Assembly: GCA_902500775.1 (NCBI GenBank)
Contig: CABVRZ010000027.1
Location: 1-59,871 of the forward strand
DNA length: 59,871 nt
From: an uncultured Nitrospira sp.
GTDB lineage: Bacteria > Nitrospirota > Nitrospiria > Nitrospirales > Nitrospiraceae
Direction of reading: 5' to 3'
Below the pieces are notes generated by a model, which searched no databases, was not told where the DNA came from, and worked only from the letters and a program-made list of their open reading frames with translations. This document shows positions 42,984 through 51,877 of the stretch, piece by piece. The position numbers and the translations under genes are program-made. Position 1 is the first letter of the stretch. The number at the start of each line of letters is the position of its first letter.

Positions 42984-44357
42984 ATGGATCAATTTCTCAC
43001 TGGACTGACTCCGACGAGTCTCATCGGGTTTGCGGCTGGGCTATTCCTAGGCGGTCTACTGGTTGGACTGTGGGTCACGAGTCGGTTACGACCTCAAGCC
43101 CAACGGGCTGAAGCGACCGCGGATGAGTTGCGCAAACAAGTGGACCAAGAACGAACTGTGATGGCCTCTCTCCGACAAGAATTGGCAGAAGTTCAACAGG
43201 CCCGGGTCGCTGCGGAAACCAGGATGGAGGACGCCGCACGGCAGCTCGTGGAACAACGATCCTTGATCGACCATACACGCCAGGAACTGATCGGATCATT
43301 CCAAGCCCTGTCCGGCGAAGCCTTGAAGCAGAACAACGATGCGTTCTTGAAACTCGCCGCGGTGTCGTTTGAAAGCCTGCATGTCAAAGCAGATGGCGAC
43401 TTGGCGCAACGGCAACAGGCCATCGATGCCGTGGTTCGCCCCCTCCAAGATTCGCTTCAACGGTACAATGAAGAATTGCGACTGCTCGAGCAATCTCGCC
43501 AGTCAGCCTACGGTGGACTGGATCAACATCTGAAATCACTCGCCGACTCCCAGCAACGGTTGCAGCAAGAGACTGGCAACTTGGTCAAAGCCTTGCGGGC
43601 TCCCGCCATACGAGGCCAGTGGGGCGAGCTCACCTTGAAACGTGTTGCTGAACTCGCTGGCATGGTCGACCACTGCGATTTCGTAGAACAACTATCCATC
43701 ACTGGCGAGGATGGGCGTCTCCGTCCCGACATGGTGGTTCAGCTGCCGGGGGGACGGCAAATCATCGTCGACGCAAAAACCGTCCTTTCCGCCTATCTCG
43801 ACGCCCATGAGGCGCAGAATGAGACACAACAGGCCGACGCGTTGCGTCGTCATGCCGCCCAGGTTAAGAGCCGTATGGATGAATTATCCTTGAAGGCCTA
43901 TTGGACCCAATTCGATCGTACCCCGGAGTTCGTCGTGCTCTTCCTGCCCGGCGAGCAATTTCTCGGTGCCGCGCTGGATCAGAATCCAAGGCTGATCGAA
44001 GAAGGATTCGCAAATGGGATCGTCTTAGCCACTCCCTCGACACTTATTGCGTTGCTCCGTGCAGTGGCTTATGGCTGGCGCCAGGAACGAATGACTGCCC
44101 ATGCTGAAGAGGCCGGTCGCCTTGGGAAAGAGCTGTACGAACGGATGGCTGTGTTAGCAGGACACATGAACGACGTCGGCCAATCACTCGGGAAGAGCGT
44201 CTCGTCCTACAACCGCGCCATTGGTTCCTTAGAAACGCGCATTCTCCCGGCCGCACGCAGATTTAAAGAATTGGGTGTCTCCTCTGATCGCGAGATTCCT
44301 GTCCTTGAACCGACGGAGGTGGTGCCACGGAAAACATTACCGCTAGAGATGGGATGA
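42984..44357 (+). CDS. rmuC: DNA recombination protein RmuC
   Basis: 457 residues. An N-terminal membrane helix (about 12-30) and a long coiled coil (about 33-110) precede the nuclease-like core: ALRAPAIRGQWGELTLKR, LPGGRQIIVDAKTVLSAY and FLPGEQFLGAALDQNPRL. RmuC limits inverted-repeat rearrangements and may act as a nuclease. A MazG-like gene follows after 9 bases. Confidence 0.92.
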   Translation: MDQFLTGLTPTSLIGFAAGLFLGGLLVGLWVTSRLRPQAQRAEATADELRKQVDQERTVMASLRQELAEVQQARVAAETRMEDAARQLVEQRSLIDHTRQELIGSFQALSGEALKQNNDAFLKLAAVSFESLHVKADGDLAQRQQAIDAVVRPLQDSLQRYNEELRLLEQSRQSAYGGLDQHLKSLADSQQRLQQETGNLVKALRAPAIRGQWGELTLKRVAELAGMVDHCDFVEQLSITGEDGRLRPDMVVQLPGGRQIIVDAKTVLSAYLDAHEAQNETQQADALRRHAAQVKSRMDELSLKAYWTQFDRTPEFVVLFLPGEQFLGAALDQNPRLIEEGFANGIVLATPSTLIALLRAVAYGWRQERMTAHAEEAGRLGKELYERMAVLAGHMNDVGQSLGKSVSSYNRAIGSLETRILPAARRFKELGVSSDREIPVLEPTEVVPRKTLPLEMG

Positions 44358-44366
44358 AGGAGCACA

Positions 44367-44801
44367 ATGACCAGCGAACAAGCCATGGTGGAAGCATTTC
44401 ACAGTAAATTTGAGATTTTGATACAGACCGCCCCGACGGATGTGAATGAGGACACGAAGCGTCTTCGCGTCCGACTGATTCAGGAAGAGTTCGATGAATT
44501 GAAAGAGGCCATGGCGACTGGAGACCTGGCCGCAGTCGCGAAAGAAATGGCGGATTTGCTCTATGTGACCTACGGCACCGCTGTATCGTACGGAATCGAT
44601 ATGGAACCGATCTTCGAGGAAGTCCATCGGTCGAATCTGAGCAAAGTCGGCGGGTACAAACGGGCGGATGGGAAATGGGTGAAGCCCCCCACCTACTCAC
44701 CTGCCGATGTCCGATCAATTCTGGAGGCACAGCAGGAGCACGTGTTGGCGAAGCACTCATGTGATCATGAAGCTGCCGCCGGGGCTCCTCGGAGTTCATG
44801 A
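44367..44801 (+). CDS. MazG-like nucleotide pyrophosphohydrolase
   Basis: 144 residues. The EExxE-type metal site appears as QEEFDELKEAM, with KEMADLLYVTYGTAVSYG after it, as in all-alpha NTP pyrophosphatases. It may clean up non-canonical nucleotides. AAGGAG precedes the start and the stop overlaps the next gene's ATG. The C-terminal 30 residues are low in complexity (AAAGAPRSS). Confidence 0.8.
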   Translation: MTSEQAMVEAFHSKFEILIQTAPTDVNEDTKRLRVRLIQEEFDELKEAMATGDLAAVAKEMADLLYVTYGTAVSYGIDMEPIFEEVHRSNLSKVGGYKRADGKWVKPPTYSPADVRSILEAQQEHVLAKHSCDHEAAAGAPRSS

Positions 44802-45310
44802 AAGATCTACACTGTCCGCATTGCGGAACACCCTTCGTTCGAGTGATTCACGACGAGGGTGCCATTGGGCGGGTCCTCACTCGCTTTAAATTCTTTGCAT
44901 TTCGATGCCAGCTATGCACCACACGCTTTCGCGTCTTCAGAAGTCAGGTCCCAGCTGTCACCTCTCCATCCGACCGCCGTCAGTATGAACGGCTTCCAGT
45001 GTCGCTTCGTGCCAATCTCCTCTCCGAAAGCCAGGTCCGCATGAATAATCGTGTGACAGATATCTCCATGGGCGGCTGCACTCTCGAAACCACGACAAAC
45101 CTCCCGCAAGGGACATTCATTGAACTCGTAATCAAGCCGGCCTCCGACGAGGAACCGATTAAGATCGAAACAGCCATGGTCTGCTCATCACGCCCAGAAT
45201 CAATGGGCATTCGATTCATGGAAATGGTGACGGACGATAAAAACCGCCTCAGTCAGGTGATCCTCAGCCTGCTCGTGGGACAAAGCCTTCATCAAAATCT
45301 CTTCTTGTAA
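44798..45310 (+). CDS. PilZ-domain protein with N-terminal zinc ribbon
   Basis: 170 residues. CPHCG near 6 and CQLC near 37 make a zinc ribbon. The PilZ part (about 58-165) has RRQYERLPV and TDISMGGCTLE, which are the Arg-rich and D-x-S-x-x-G motifs that bind cyclic di-GMP. It is the last gene of the rmuC-mazG-like run and probably senses the second messenger. Partner not visible. Confidence 0.85.
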   Translation: MKDLHCPHCGTPFVRVIHDEGAIGRVLTRFKFFAFRCQLCTTRFRVFRSQVPAVTSPSDRRQYERLPVSLRANLLSESQVRMNNRVTDISMGGCTLETTTNLPQGTFIELVIKPASDEEPIKIETAMVCSSRPESMGIRFMEMVTDDKNRLSQVILSLLVGQSLHQNLFL

Positions 45311-45352
45311 CCACGATTCTCTTTAAAATGTTCGCTTGAATTGATCCCTTCT

Positions 45353-45373
45353 TGGTGAGCCGATTGGCCACCA
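45353..45373. terminator. Hairpin between convergent PilZ and panC genes
   Basis: TGGTGAGCC pairs with GGCCACCA around GATT with one bulged A. It lies between two convergent genes, which suits a shared terminator, but no T-run is seen on either side. Confidence 0.35.
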
Positions 45374-45423
45374 GGACTACGTCGCTGGATGGAGATTGGC
45401 AAACATCCCACATGATGTATCGC

Positions 45424-46284
45424 CTAGGACGATCGCCGTGGCACAGCGGCCAAGAGGTTATCGATCAACCGCACGGAACCAAGCCGTATGGCACCAAGCA
45501 GGACTACGCGTGAGGTCACGGAGGATACTGGCTCGAGTGTGCGAGGGTCACAGACAGCGAGATAGTCAATCGTAATGCTCGATTCCTGGTTGATCACCTG
45601 GGCCATTGCCGACCGGACGGCCTTTGCATCCGTCTCCCCTGTCCTGATCACCGCTGCGCCAGCTTGAAGACTCTTATACAACGTCACAGCCCGGTGTCGT
45701 TCATTTGGGGAAAGATAGACGTTGCGAGAACTCATGGCCAGCCCGTCCTGTTCACGCACGGTCGGACGGATCACGATGTCAACACCGAGGTTCAGATCAG
45801 TCACCAGTCGTTGAACCAATACGGATTGCTGAAAATCCTTCTGTCCAAACAGTGCGCGATGTGGACGGACCATTCCAAAGAGTTTGGTCACCACGGTTGC
45901 CACACCCTGGAAATGATGCGGACGCGCCTCGCCTTCCCATCGCCGCGCCACCGTAGGAACGGTCACCGTCGTTTGAAAGCCAGCTGGATACATGGCCTTA
46001 GCGGTCGGCTCGAAGCAGACATCGACGCCTTCCTGTCGACAAATCGCTCGATCTTGAGAAATAGGACGAGGATACTTGGACAGATCTTCCTGCGGGCCAA
46101 ATTGGGTCGGGTTCACGAAAATGCTCACCACCAGCGCATCGCACTGTAACCGTGCTTGACGGATCAGCGACCGATGTCCCTCATGCAACGCACCCATCGT
46201 CGGGACAAACCCGATCGTGACGCCTTCGCACCTGAGTCGCTCGCTCCAGGCGGTTATGGCTGCGGGTGAGCGAATGATCTTCAT
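45424..46284 (-). CDS. panC: Pantothenate synthetase
   Basis: Joins pantoate and beta-alanine for coenzyme A. 286 residues from MKIIRSPAAITAW. FVPTMGALHEGHRSLIRQA and VSIFVNPTQFGPQEDL are HIGH-type and adenylate-binding motifs, and LFGQKDFQQ and SSRNVYLS follow. The ATG overlaps the stop of folK (ATGA). The longer upstream frame runs inside folK and is rejected. Confidence 0.96.
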   Translation of the reverse strand: MKIIRSPAAITAWSERLRCEGVTIGFVPTMGALHEGHRSLIRQARLQCDALVVSIFVNPTQFGPQEDLSKYPRPISQDRAICRQEGVDVCFEPTAKAMYPAGFQTTVTVPTVARRWEGEARPHHFQGVATVVTKLFGMVRPHRALFGQKDFQQSVLVQRLVTDLNLGVDIVIRPTVREQDGLAMSSRNVYLSPNERHRAVTLYKSLQAGAAVIRTGETDAKAVRSAMAQVINQESSITIDYLAVCDPRTLEPVSSVTSRVVLLGAIRLGSVRLIDNLLAAVPRRSS

Positions 46285-46832
46285 GAACCGGGTGGCGTGT
46301 GACAGGCAGGACGTGAACCGTATCGCGTGGAAGGCTGGGGGAACAGGAGACGCACCTGTGCCTGATCCTGGGACTCTGTTAATAACTGCGCCACAGATTG
46401 ATTGAGCGTTGGGTGGACCCACAAGGGATCCAGTTCATTGATCGGCATGAGCACAAATCGACGCTGATGAAGGCGAGGATGTGGGATGCTCAACCCTGGT
46501 TCCTTCATCACATGCTGACCATAAAAGAGGATGTCTAAGTCAATCGTGCGCGGACCGGCTCGATTGTCATCGTCCCGCCCCAAGGCGCGTTCGATTTCCT
46601 GGAGTGTCGTGAGGAGACTGCGCGGCTTGATGTCAGTTTCGATCTGGACCACCCCATTCAGAAACCAGCCTTCACCAGGATCTGTCCGATCTCGAACCGG
46701 TTCTGTTTCATACAGCAGAGAGACTCCTGTGACTCTTGAATGCGGGAGCAGACTCAGCAGCGTCACAGCTCGATCGCAATAGTCCACCCGATCCCCGACG
46801 TTCGACCCGAACCCGATAAAGACAGTTTCCAT
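46281..46832 (-). CDS. folK: HPPK, 6-hydroxymethyl-dihydropterin pyrophosphokinase
   Basis: Moves pyrophosphate to the pterin precursor of folate. 183 residues. FIGFGSNVGDR at the start, EIERALGRDDDNRAGPRTID, the metal aspartates in DLDILFYG and the loop HPRLHQRRFVL are characteristic. Translationally coupled to panC. The last 20 residues are a variable tail. Confidence 0.94.
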   Translation of the reverse strand: METVFIGFGSNVGDRVDYCDRAVTLLSLLPHSRVTGVSLLYETEPVRDRTDPGEGWFLNGVVQIETDIKPRSLLTTLQEIERALGRDDDNRAGPRTIDLDILFYGQHVMKEPGLSIPHPRLHQRRFVLMPINELDPLWVHPTLNQSVAQLLTESQDQAQVRLLFPQPSTRYGSRPACHTPPGS

Positions 46833-46839
46833 AACAACC

Positions 46840-46925
46840 AGGTGAAAAGTGAAACGTGAGAGGTGAGACGATTGTCGGATTTCTCCGGTTCGTCTACCTT
46901 TTCACGCCTCACCTTTTACGTTCCA
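46840..46925. repeat. Imperfect intergenic palindrome between folK and dapL
   Basis: CGTGAGAGGTGAGACGA pairs imperfectly with TCGTCTACCTTTTCACG around an inner CGGA/TCCG hairpin. The flanks (GTGAAAAGTGAAACG and CACCTTTTACGTT) continue the complementarity. The tandem GTGAAA-type wording is typical of short dispersed intergenic elements. Confidence 0.45.
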
Positions 46926-46929
46926 CTCT

Positions 46930-48105
46930 TCAGAATCCCGCTTTTTTGATCCGCTCGACTGCTTCGGCTAACCGCTCTTTCGGGGTGCAGAGCGTCATGC
47001 GGATATAGCCTTCCCCAGGTGCACCAAAGCCGTTGCCCGGAGTCGTGACAATCCCCGTCTTTTCCAACAAATGTGCCGTGAAGGAGGTCGAGGTATAGCC
47101 CTTCGGTACCGTCACCCACACGTAGAAGGCCGCGGGAGGAGGATCGACCTCTAAACCGAGGCCCTTCAGACCAGGGATCAATGTGTCTCGACGATCCTGG
47201 TAGATGTTTCGTAGTTTGTCGGTCACCGCGTCGTCAAGACCGAGGGCTGTGATCCCAGCTTCCTGTACCGCTTCGAAACAGCCGGAGTCAAGATTACTTT
47301 TTACTTTTCCGAGACCCCCTAAGACATCCTTGTTCCCAACAGCAAACCCGAGACGCCATCCAGTCATGTTGTAGGTCTTGGAGAGTGAATGGAACTCCAC
47401 TCCCACATCCTTAGCCCCATCGACCTCCATGAAGCTTACCGGTCGACGCCCGTCGTAATAAATTTCTGAATAGGCGGCATCGTGACACACAATCACCTGA
47501 TACTTCAGCGCAAACTCCACCACCCGTTTGAAATAGTCCTTCGTCATGATGACGGAGGTGGGATTGTTCGGCGAGTTCAGCCACATCAACTTGGCTTTCT
47601 TGGCCACCTCCTGAGGGATCGCGCTGAGATCCGGCAAGAACCCATTGGCTTTGGTCAGTGGCATGATGTGCGACTGGCCACCGCAGAAGCTGGTCCCAAC
47701 CGGATACACCGGATACCCAGGGCTAGGCACCAGCACGACATCGCCTGGATCGACAAAGGCCAGATGGATGTGACCGATCCCTTCCTTCGAGCCGATAAGG
47801 GTCAGGACTTCGCTGGCTGGATCCAAGGTGACGTTGAACCGGCGCCGATACCAATCGGCCACCGCCTTTCGGAACGAGAGCATACCTTCGTACGAAGGAT
47901 ATTGATGATGTTTGGGGTCCTTTGCCGCTTGTGCCAGTCTGTCGATAATCGGAGTCGGTGTCGGCAAATCGGGATCGCCGATCCCAAGATTGATAATATT
48001 CACTCCCCGAGCGATCGCCTCTTGCTTCATCTTGTCGATGGCCGCGAATAAATACGGCGGCAACGTCTTGATACGTGTCGCGACTTCAATCGGAAAACCA
48101 CCCAT
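46930..48105 (-). CDS. dapL: LL-diaminopimelate aminotransferase
   Basis: Converts tetrahydrodipicolinate straight to LL-diaminopimelate with glutamate and PLP. 391 residues, class I/II aminotransferase. INLGIGDPDLPTP, PSYEGMLSFRKAVADWY, LNSPNNPTSVIM, and the PLP lysine in FHSLSKTYNMTGWRLGF are present. GAGAGGATAAAG lies before the ATG. With dapA, dapB and lysA at 31-34 kb this gives the four-step DapL route; dapF is not in the window. An alanine-type aminotransferase is the main alternative. Confidence 0.85.
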   Translation of the reverse strand: MGGFPIEVATRIKTLPPYLFAAIDKMKQEAIARGVNIINLGIGDPDLPTPTPIIDRLAQAAKDPKHHQYPSYEGMLSFRKAVADWYRRRFNVTLDPASEVLTLIGSKEGIGHIHLAFVDPGDVVLVPSPGYPVYPVGTSFCGGQSHIMPLTKANGFLPDLSAIPQEVAKKAKLMWLNSPNNPTSVIMTKDYFKRVVEFALKYQVIVCHDAAYSEIYYDGRRPVSFMEVDGAKDVGVEFHSLSKTYNMTGWRLGFAVGNKDVLGGLGKVKSNLDSGCFEAVQEAGITALGLDDAVTDKLRNIYQDRRDTLIPGLKGLGLEVDPPPAAFYVWVTVPKGYTSTSFTAHLLEKTGIVTTPGNGFGAPGEGYIRMTLCTPKERLAEAVERIKKAGF

Positions 48106-48141
48106 TTCTTTATCCTCTCCTTTTTCTAACGTGGTTGCAGA

Positions 48142-48250
48142 ACGTTCAAAAAGTCTTCCGGCGAGGCCATGGCCAGCGCAGAGGCGAAGCGTACCTGTAC
48201 GGTGAGCCTCTGCGCGACGCGAGAACGAAGCTGGATTGCTTTTTCAACGT
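48142..48250 (+). repeat. 109-bp palindromic repeat element, copy 1
   Basis: Ends are ACGTTCAAAAAG and CTTTTTCAACGT, an inverted pair with one mismatch. The core is an exact 10-bp inverted repeat GCGCAGAGGC (48176-48185) and GCCTCTGCGC (48206-48215) holding GTACCTGTAC. A second copy in the opposite orientation is at 56371-56483. It has no coding capacity, so it is a REP/MITE-like element. Confidence 0.7.
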
Positions 48251-48282
48251 CCTGCTAGGCTACTTCAGGAATGCGCCAGTAA

Positions 48283-48969
48283 TCAATGTCTGGATTGAAG
48301 CAGATGCTCGATCAAACGGTCGGCGGTGCGATGCCCCTGCGCAAGTAATGGCAGCGCGACTGCTTTGATCTGTTGTGCGGTGAGATTCGCCTTCGTCACG
48401 TCCGCGGCACATTCTCGGCACAAGGAATCGATTCCAGCTTCTTCCATTTCCAAGTGAAAGAGCAGTCCATACGCTCGATCACCATACCGAAAGGCCTGCA
48501 GCGGAGCAATCGTAGAGCCGGCCAGCGATGTGCAATCCTTCGGTAAATCGAAGATCTCGCCGTGCCACTCGAATACGTCAAAGAGATCGGGACCAGTTCC
48601 AAAGACTGGATCCCTCTTGCCTTCTTCCGTCAAACGAATGGGCGTCATGCCAATTTCCAATGCTTTGCCAGGTCGTATAGTAGCCCCCAGAGCTTTTGCC
48701 ATAAACTGACTGCCCAAACAAACCCCGATTATCGGTTGACCAGCAAATAATGCAGACCGAATAAAGTCAGCCTCTTTGGCAATCCATGAATCAGAATCAT
48801 TCACTGACATCGGCCCACCCATCACAATCAATAGGTCTCCGGTGTCTTCGGGTAGTCCGTCTTTGGGCACGAACACATAGTCGATGGTTACACCACGCTT
48901 CGTCAGGGCTTGTGCGAAGGCACCGGGACCTTCAAAGGGGACATGTTGGAGACAAATGGCCTTTAGCAT
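48283..48969 (-). CDS. Class I glutamine amidotransferase (GMP synthase-like domain)
   Basis: 228 residues starting MLKAICLQHVPFEGPG; the longer frame upstream is rejected. Nucleophile elbow IIGVCLGSQFMAKALG, with GVCLG cysteine near 88, and the late His-Glu in YGLLFHLEMEEAG are placed as in the triad. It frees ammonia from glutamine for an unknown acceptor. No synthetase partner is fused or adjacent. Confidence 0.88.
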   Translation of the reverse strand: MLKAICLQHVPFEGPGAFAQALTKRGVTIDYVFVPKDGLPEDTGDLLIVMGGPMSVNDSDSWIAKEADFIRSALFAGQPIIGVCLGSQFMAKALGATIRPGKALEIGMTPIRLTEEGKRDPVFGTGPDLFDVFEWHGEIFDLPKDCTSLAGSTIAPLQAFRYGDRAYGLLFHLEMEEAGIDSLCRECAADVTKANLTAQQIKAVALPLLAQGHRTADRLIEHLLQSRH

Positions 48970-49098
48970 ACTGATCCGTCCGTCTGAGTGAGATACGTAG
49001 ACACTGAGACCTGGACTTTGGCTGAGTGGATACATACACTGTCCCCTATGGAAGCAGCAAGTAGAGAATCTCTCCCCCAAGCAGATGAGAGGTCGCAC

Positions 49099-51054
49099 AT
49101 GCCTTCCCCCGCTCCTCACATCATTCTCAATCATCCTGCTCCCCAAAGTCTCCGTGATATCGTGTTTCCTCGACGCCAGCAGTTTCATCCGTCGCCAGGA
49201 GACTGGCGTGACGAAGTTCTCTACTTCCTGCTAGTGGATCGATTCAGCGATGGGCGGGAAGCATCGCGACCTCTCCTTGATCGACAACGCCGTTCGACAT
49301 TTCGGCCAGAGGGGCATGAGGGACAGCCCTGGCGCTGGGACAAGTGGGCTGACTCCGGCGCACATCGATGGCAAGGTGGAACCATTACGGGTGTGGAATC
49401 CAAGCTAGACTATCTGCAAGATCTCGGGGTGACCACACTGTGGCTAAGTCCCGTCTTTAAACAGCGCGGTCACCTCGATACGTTTCATGGCTACGGCATT
49501 CAGCATTTCTTGGAGGTGGACCCTCGATTCGGCACAAGAGACGATCTGGTCGCGTTGGTTGCTGCGGCTCATACACACAACATGCGGATCATCCTGGACA
49601 TTATCTTTAACCATTCAGGGTTCAACTGGATATATCCGGGAGGGGTCAACGAACCAACCTACAAACCATTTCCTGAACACTATGAGTTCGGATCCTGGCT
49701 AGGCCGAGCCGGTGAGGAAACACGCATCCCCCTGGTCGATCTCGAGGCGGGAGTCTGGCCGACAGAGCTACAAGCCATCGAAAGCTATACCAGAGCTGGC
49801 GTTGGGAGCCTCAGCGCCGGCAGCCTTGATGACCCGAATGCCGAACATAAACGAACTGATTTTTTTACCTTGCGAGATTTTTCTCTGAGTACTCGAGGGG
49901 TACTTGATCACCTCGCTGCCTGTTATCGCTACTGGATTGCCCTGACGGACTGCGATGGGTTCCGAATCGATACGTTGAAGCATGTCTCATTTGAGGAAGG
50001 GCGAAACTTCTGCGGCGCGATCAAAGAGTTCGCAGCTAATCTAGGCAAGGTGAATTTCTTGTTGGTCGGTGAAGTGGCTGGAGGGGATTTCGCCCAAGAT
50101 CGATATCTTGATGTTCTCGGACGAAATCTTGATGCCGCTCTCGATATCGGCGAGATGCGGATGACGCTTCACAATGTCGCCAAAGGACTGGCTCCTCCAC
50201 AGACGTACTTCGATGGGTTCGACACCGGGAACGCCGAGATGGGTTCGCATCGAAATATCGGCCAGCGACACGTTTCTATCTTGGATGATCACGACCACGT
50301 CTTTGGTCAAAAGATACGCTTCTCCAGCGAAGCGGCCTCGGAGGAGCAAGTGGTCGCCGGCGTGGCCCTCCAGTTGTTTACGTTGGGTATTCCCTGTTTC
50401 TACTACGGTACCGAACAGGCGTTCGCCGGCCCTGAGGAGCCGGAACGCCGATTCCTCCCAGGATGGAAAACCGGTGACCATGCCGATCGGTATCTGCGCG
50501 AAGCCATGTTCGGCCCGGAACATCCTCGAGGTACAGGACTGGCGGGCATGGCAACGACCGATGGATTTGATCATACTCTCCCTGGATTTGGTCCGTTTGG
50601 GACAGCCGGCGCTCACTGTTTCGATCCAGACTTTCATACCTACCGCCGAATTGCAGCCCTTGCAGCTATCCGTAAGCGATTTCCTGTCCTGCGTGTAGGG
50701 AGGCAATACTTAAGGTCCCTTTCGCTGTTCGATGGGCCATTCGTAGTCCGAGGACCCGGAGAACTCATCGCCTGGTCCCGGATTCTCAGCGACGAAGAAG
50801 CTTTGTGCGTGATGAACGCGCACGGGATGCAGGTACGCGGTGGTGATGTGGTGGTCGACGCGGATCTCAATCAGCCTGGTATGGTTCTGACTGTTGTCGC
50901 GAACAGCATGGAAGCGAGTGTGGGAACGTCGGGAACGATCGCCCACCCGATCGGATCACAACTTCCGATTAAACGTCGCTCCGACGGCACTGCATTCGTC
51001 GAGATCCGCAATATGGCTCCTTCCGGTGTAATCGTGGCCGTGAATCATCCCTAA
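49099..51054 (+). CDS. GH13 alpha-amylase family enzyme
   Basis: 651 residues from the ATG at 49099, which follows GAGAGGT; GTG and ATG codons upstream are in frame but lack such a site. The (beta/alpha)8 domain has YFLLVDRFSDGRE, VTTLWLSPVF, ILDIIFNHSG, the nucleophile Asp (about 291) in DGFRIDTLKH, the acid Glu (about 325) in LVGEVAGG and a third Asp in ILDDHDHV. It may act on alpha-glucans or trehalose-like sugars. A C-terminal beta domain is present. No other glycan gene is next to it. Confidence 0.9.
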   Translation: MPSPAPHIILNHPAPQSLRDIVFPRRQQFHPSPGDWRDEVLYFLLVDRFSDGREASRPLLDRQRRSTFRPEGHEGQPWRWDKWADSGAHRWQGGTITGVESKLDYLQDLGVTTLWLSPVFKQRGHLDTFHGYGIQHFLEVDPRFGTRDDLVALVAAAHTHNMRIILDIIFNHSGFNWIYPGGVNEPTYKPFPEHYEFGSWLGRAGEETRIPLVDLEAGVWPTELQAIESYTRAGVGSLSAGSLDDPNAEHKRTDFFTLRDFSLSTRGVLDHLAACYRYWIALTDCDGFRIDTLKHVSFEEGRNFCGAIKEFAANLGKVNFLLVGEVAGGDFAQDRYLDVLGRNLDAALDIGEMRMTLHNVAKGLAPPQTYFDGFDTGNAEMGSHRNIGQRHVSILDDHDHVFGQKIRFSSEAASEEQVVAGVALQLFTLGIPCFYYGTEQAFAGPEEPERRFLPGWKTGDHADRYLREAMFGPEHPRGTGLAGMATTDGFDHTLPGFGPFGTAGAHCFDPDFHTYRRIAALAAIRKRFPVLRVGRQYLRSLSLFDGPFVVRGPGELIAWSRILSDEEALCVMNAHGMQVRGGDVVVDADLNQPGMVLTVVANSMEASVGTSGTIAHPIGSQLPIKRRSDGTAFVEIRNMAPSGVIVAVNHP

Positions 51055-51224
51055 GCCACGGGAGGAAAGTGGTGGAACACTTTTGAGACAACACCAGGAA
51101 TCCAACCCCCTTAATTTTTCCTGACATAAATCAGCATGCACTGGCTCAATTGCTCGAGTTACGGCAACGAGACACCGACATGCGTATGCGGTTGGGTAGG
51201 AGTTGGCTGGATAGCCGATGTATG

Positions 51225-51721
51225 CTGAACCCGTTCTCCAATACTATCGTCGTTTGTACGTTTTGTGGCTACCCACAAGTCGTGCGGCGGAAGCTCCTGG
51301 CGCTACGAGCGCTCAGCTTTAAGACCGCTGCAGCTACGGAAGGGGTTAGTCCGATCCAAGAAACCCTCAAGTGGGGAGAATCAGCTTATCTTACGTCGCA
51401 AAGTCACGATAGAAGCACTATCCACATCGGCTGGAACCAATCCAATCCATCAGAATATGCCATGTACTTTCATTGCCAGACCAACCTGATTTCACCATTC
51501 CGAAACGTGTCTCGAACGTGTTTGCATTTAAAGAAAATCGAGCCATCCTGTTCGATGTTGCTGAACCGGTACCGACTGATGCCTTGCCCAAGTGCATCGA
51601 AGCGGCGCTGCGCATATCACTGTCGGAATCGAGTACGTTCCATACGTCGATCTCGATAAGGGCTGTGCCGAGGGTCAACCCGATCGATCACAGAGTCCGC
51701 GCGACACAATTGTCTCATTAA
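51225..51721 (+). pseudogene. DUF1801-family gene broken by a frameshift
   Basis: One frame gives VRRKLLALRALSFKTAAATEG, ETLKWGESAYLT and YAMYFHCQTNLISPFRN. Near 51501-51516 the homology passes to another frame: NVFAFKENRAILFDVAEPVP and LPKCIEAALRISLSES, ending at 51721. The switch is what a 1-base deletion would cause. The two pieces together make one full DUF1801 domain, so the gene is disrupted unless the base is a sequence error. The start at 51225 is approximate. Confidence 0.75.
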
Positions 51722-51877
51722 TAATGATAGGTTAGATGTCCTACCCCAGATCATTTTCTGAATCATCGTGTGAGGACCTTTGGGAGAATCCGAACCCTGC
51801 AACTATCGTCCAGAGCGGCCATGCTACTTGTGGTGGCTTCCATTTCGGTTTTCTCCTCATTACAGTAAGCCGCGCGT

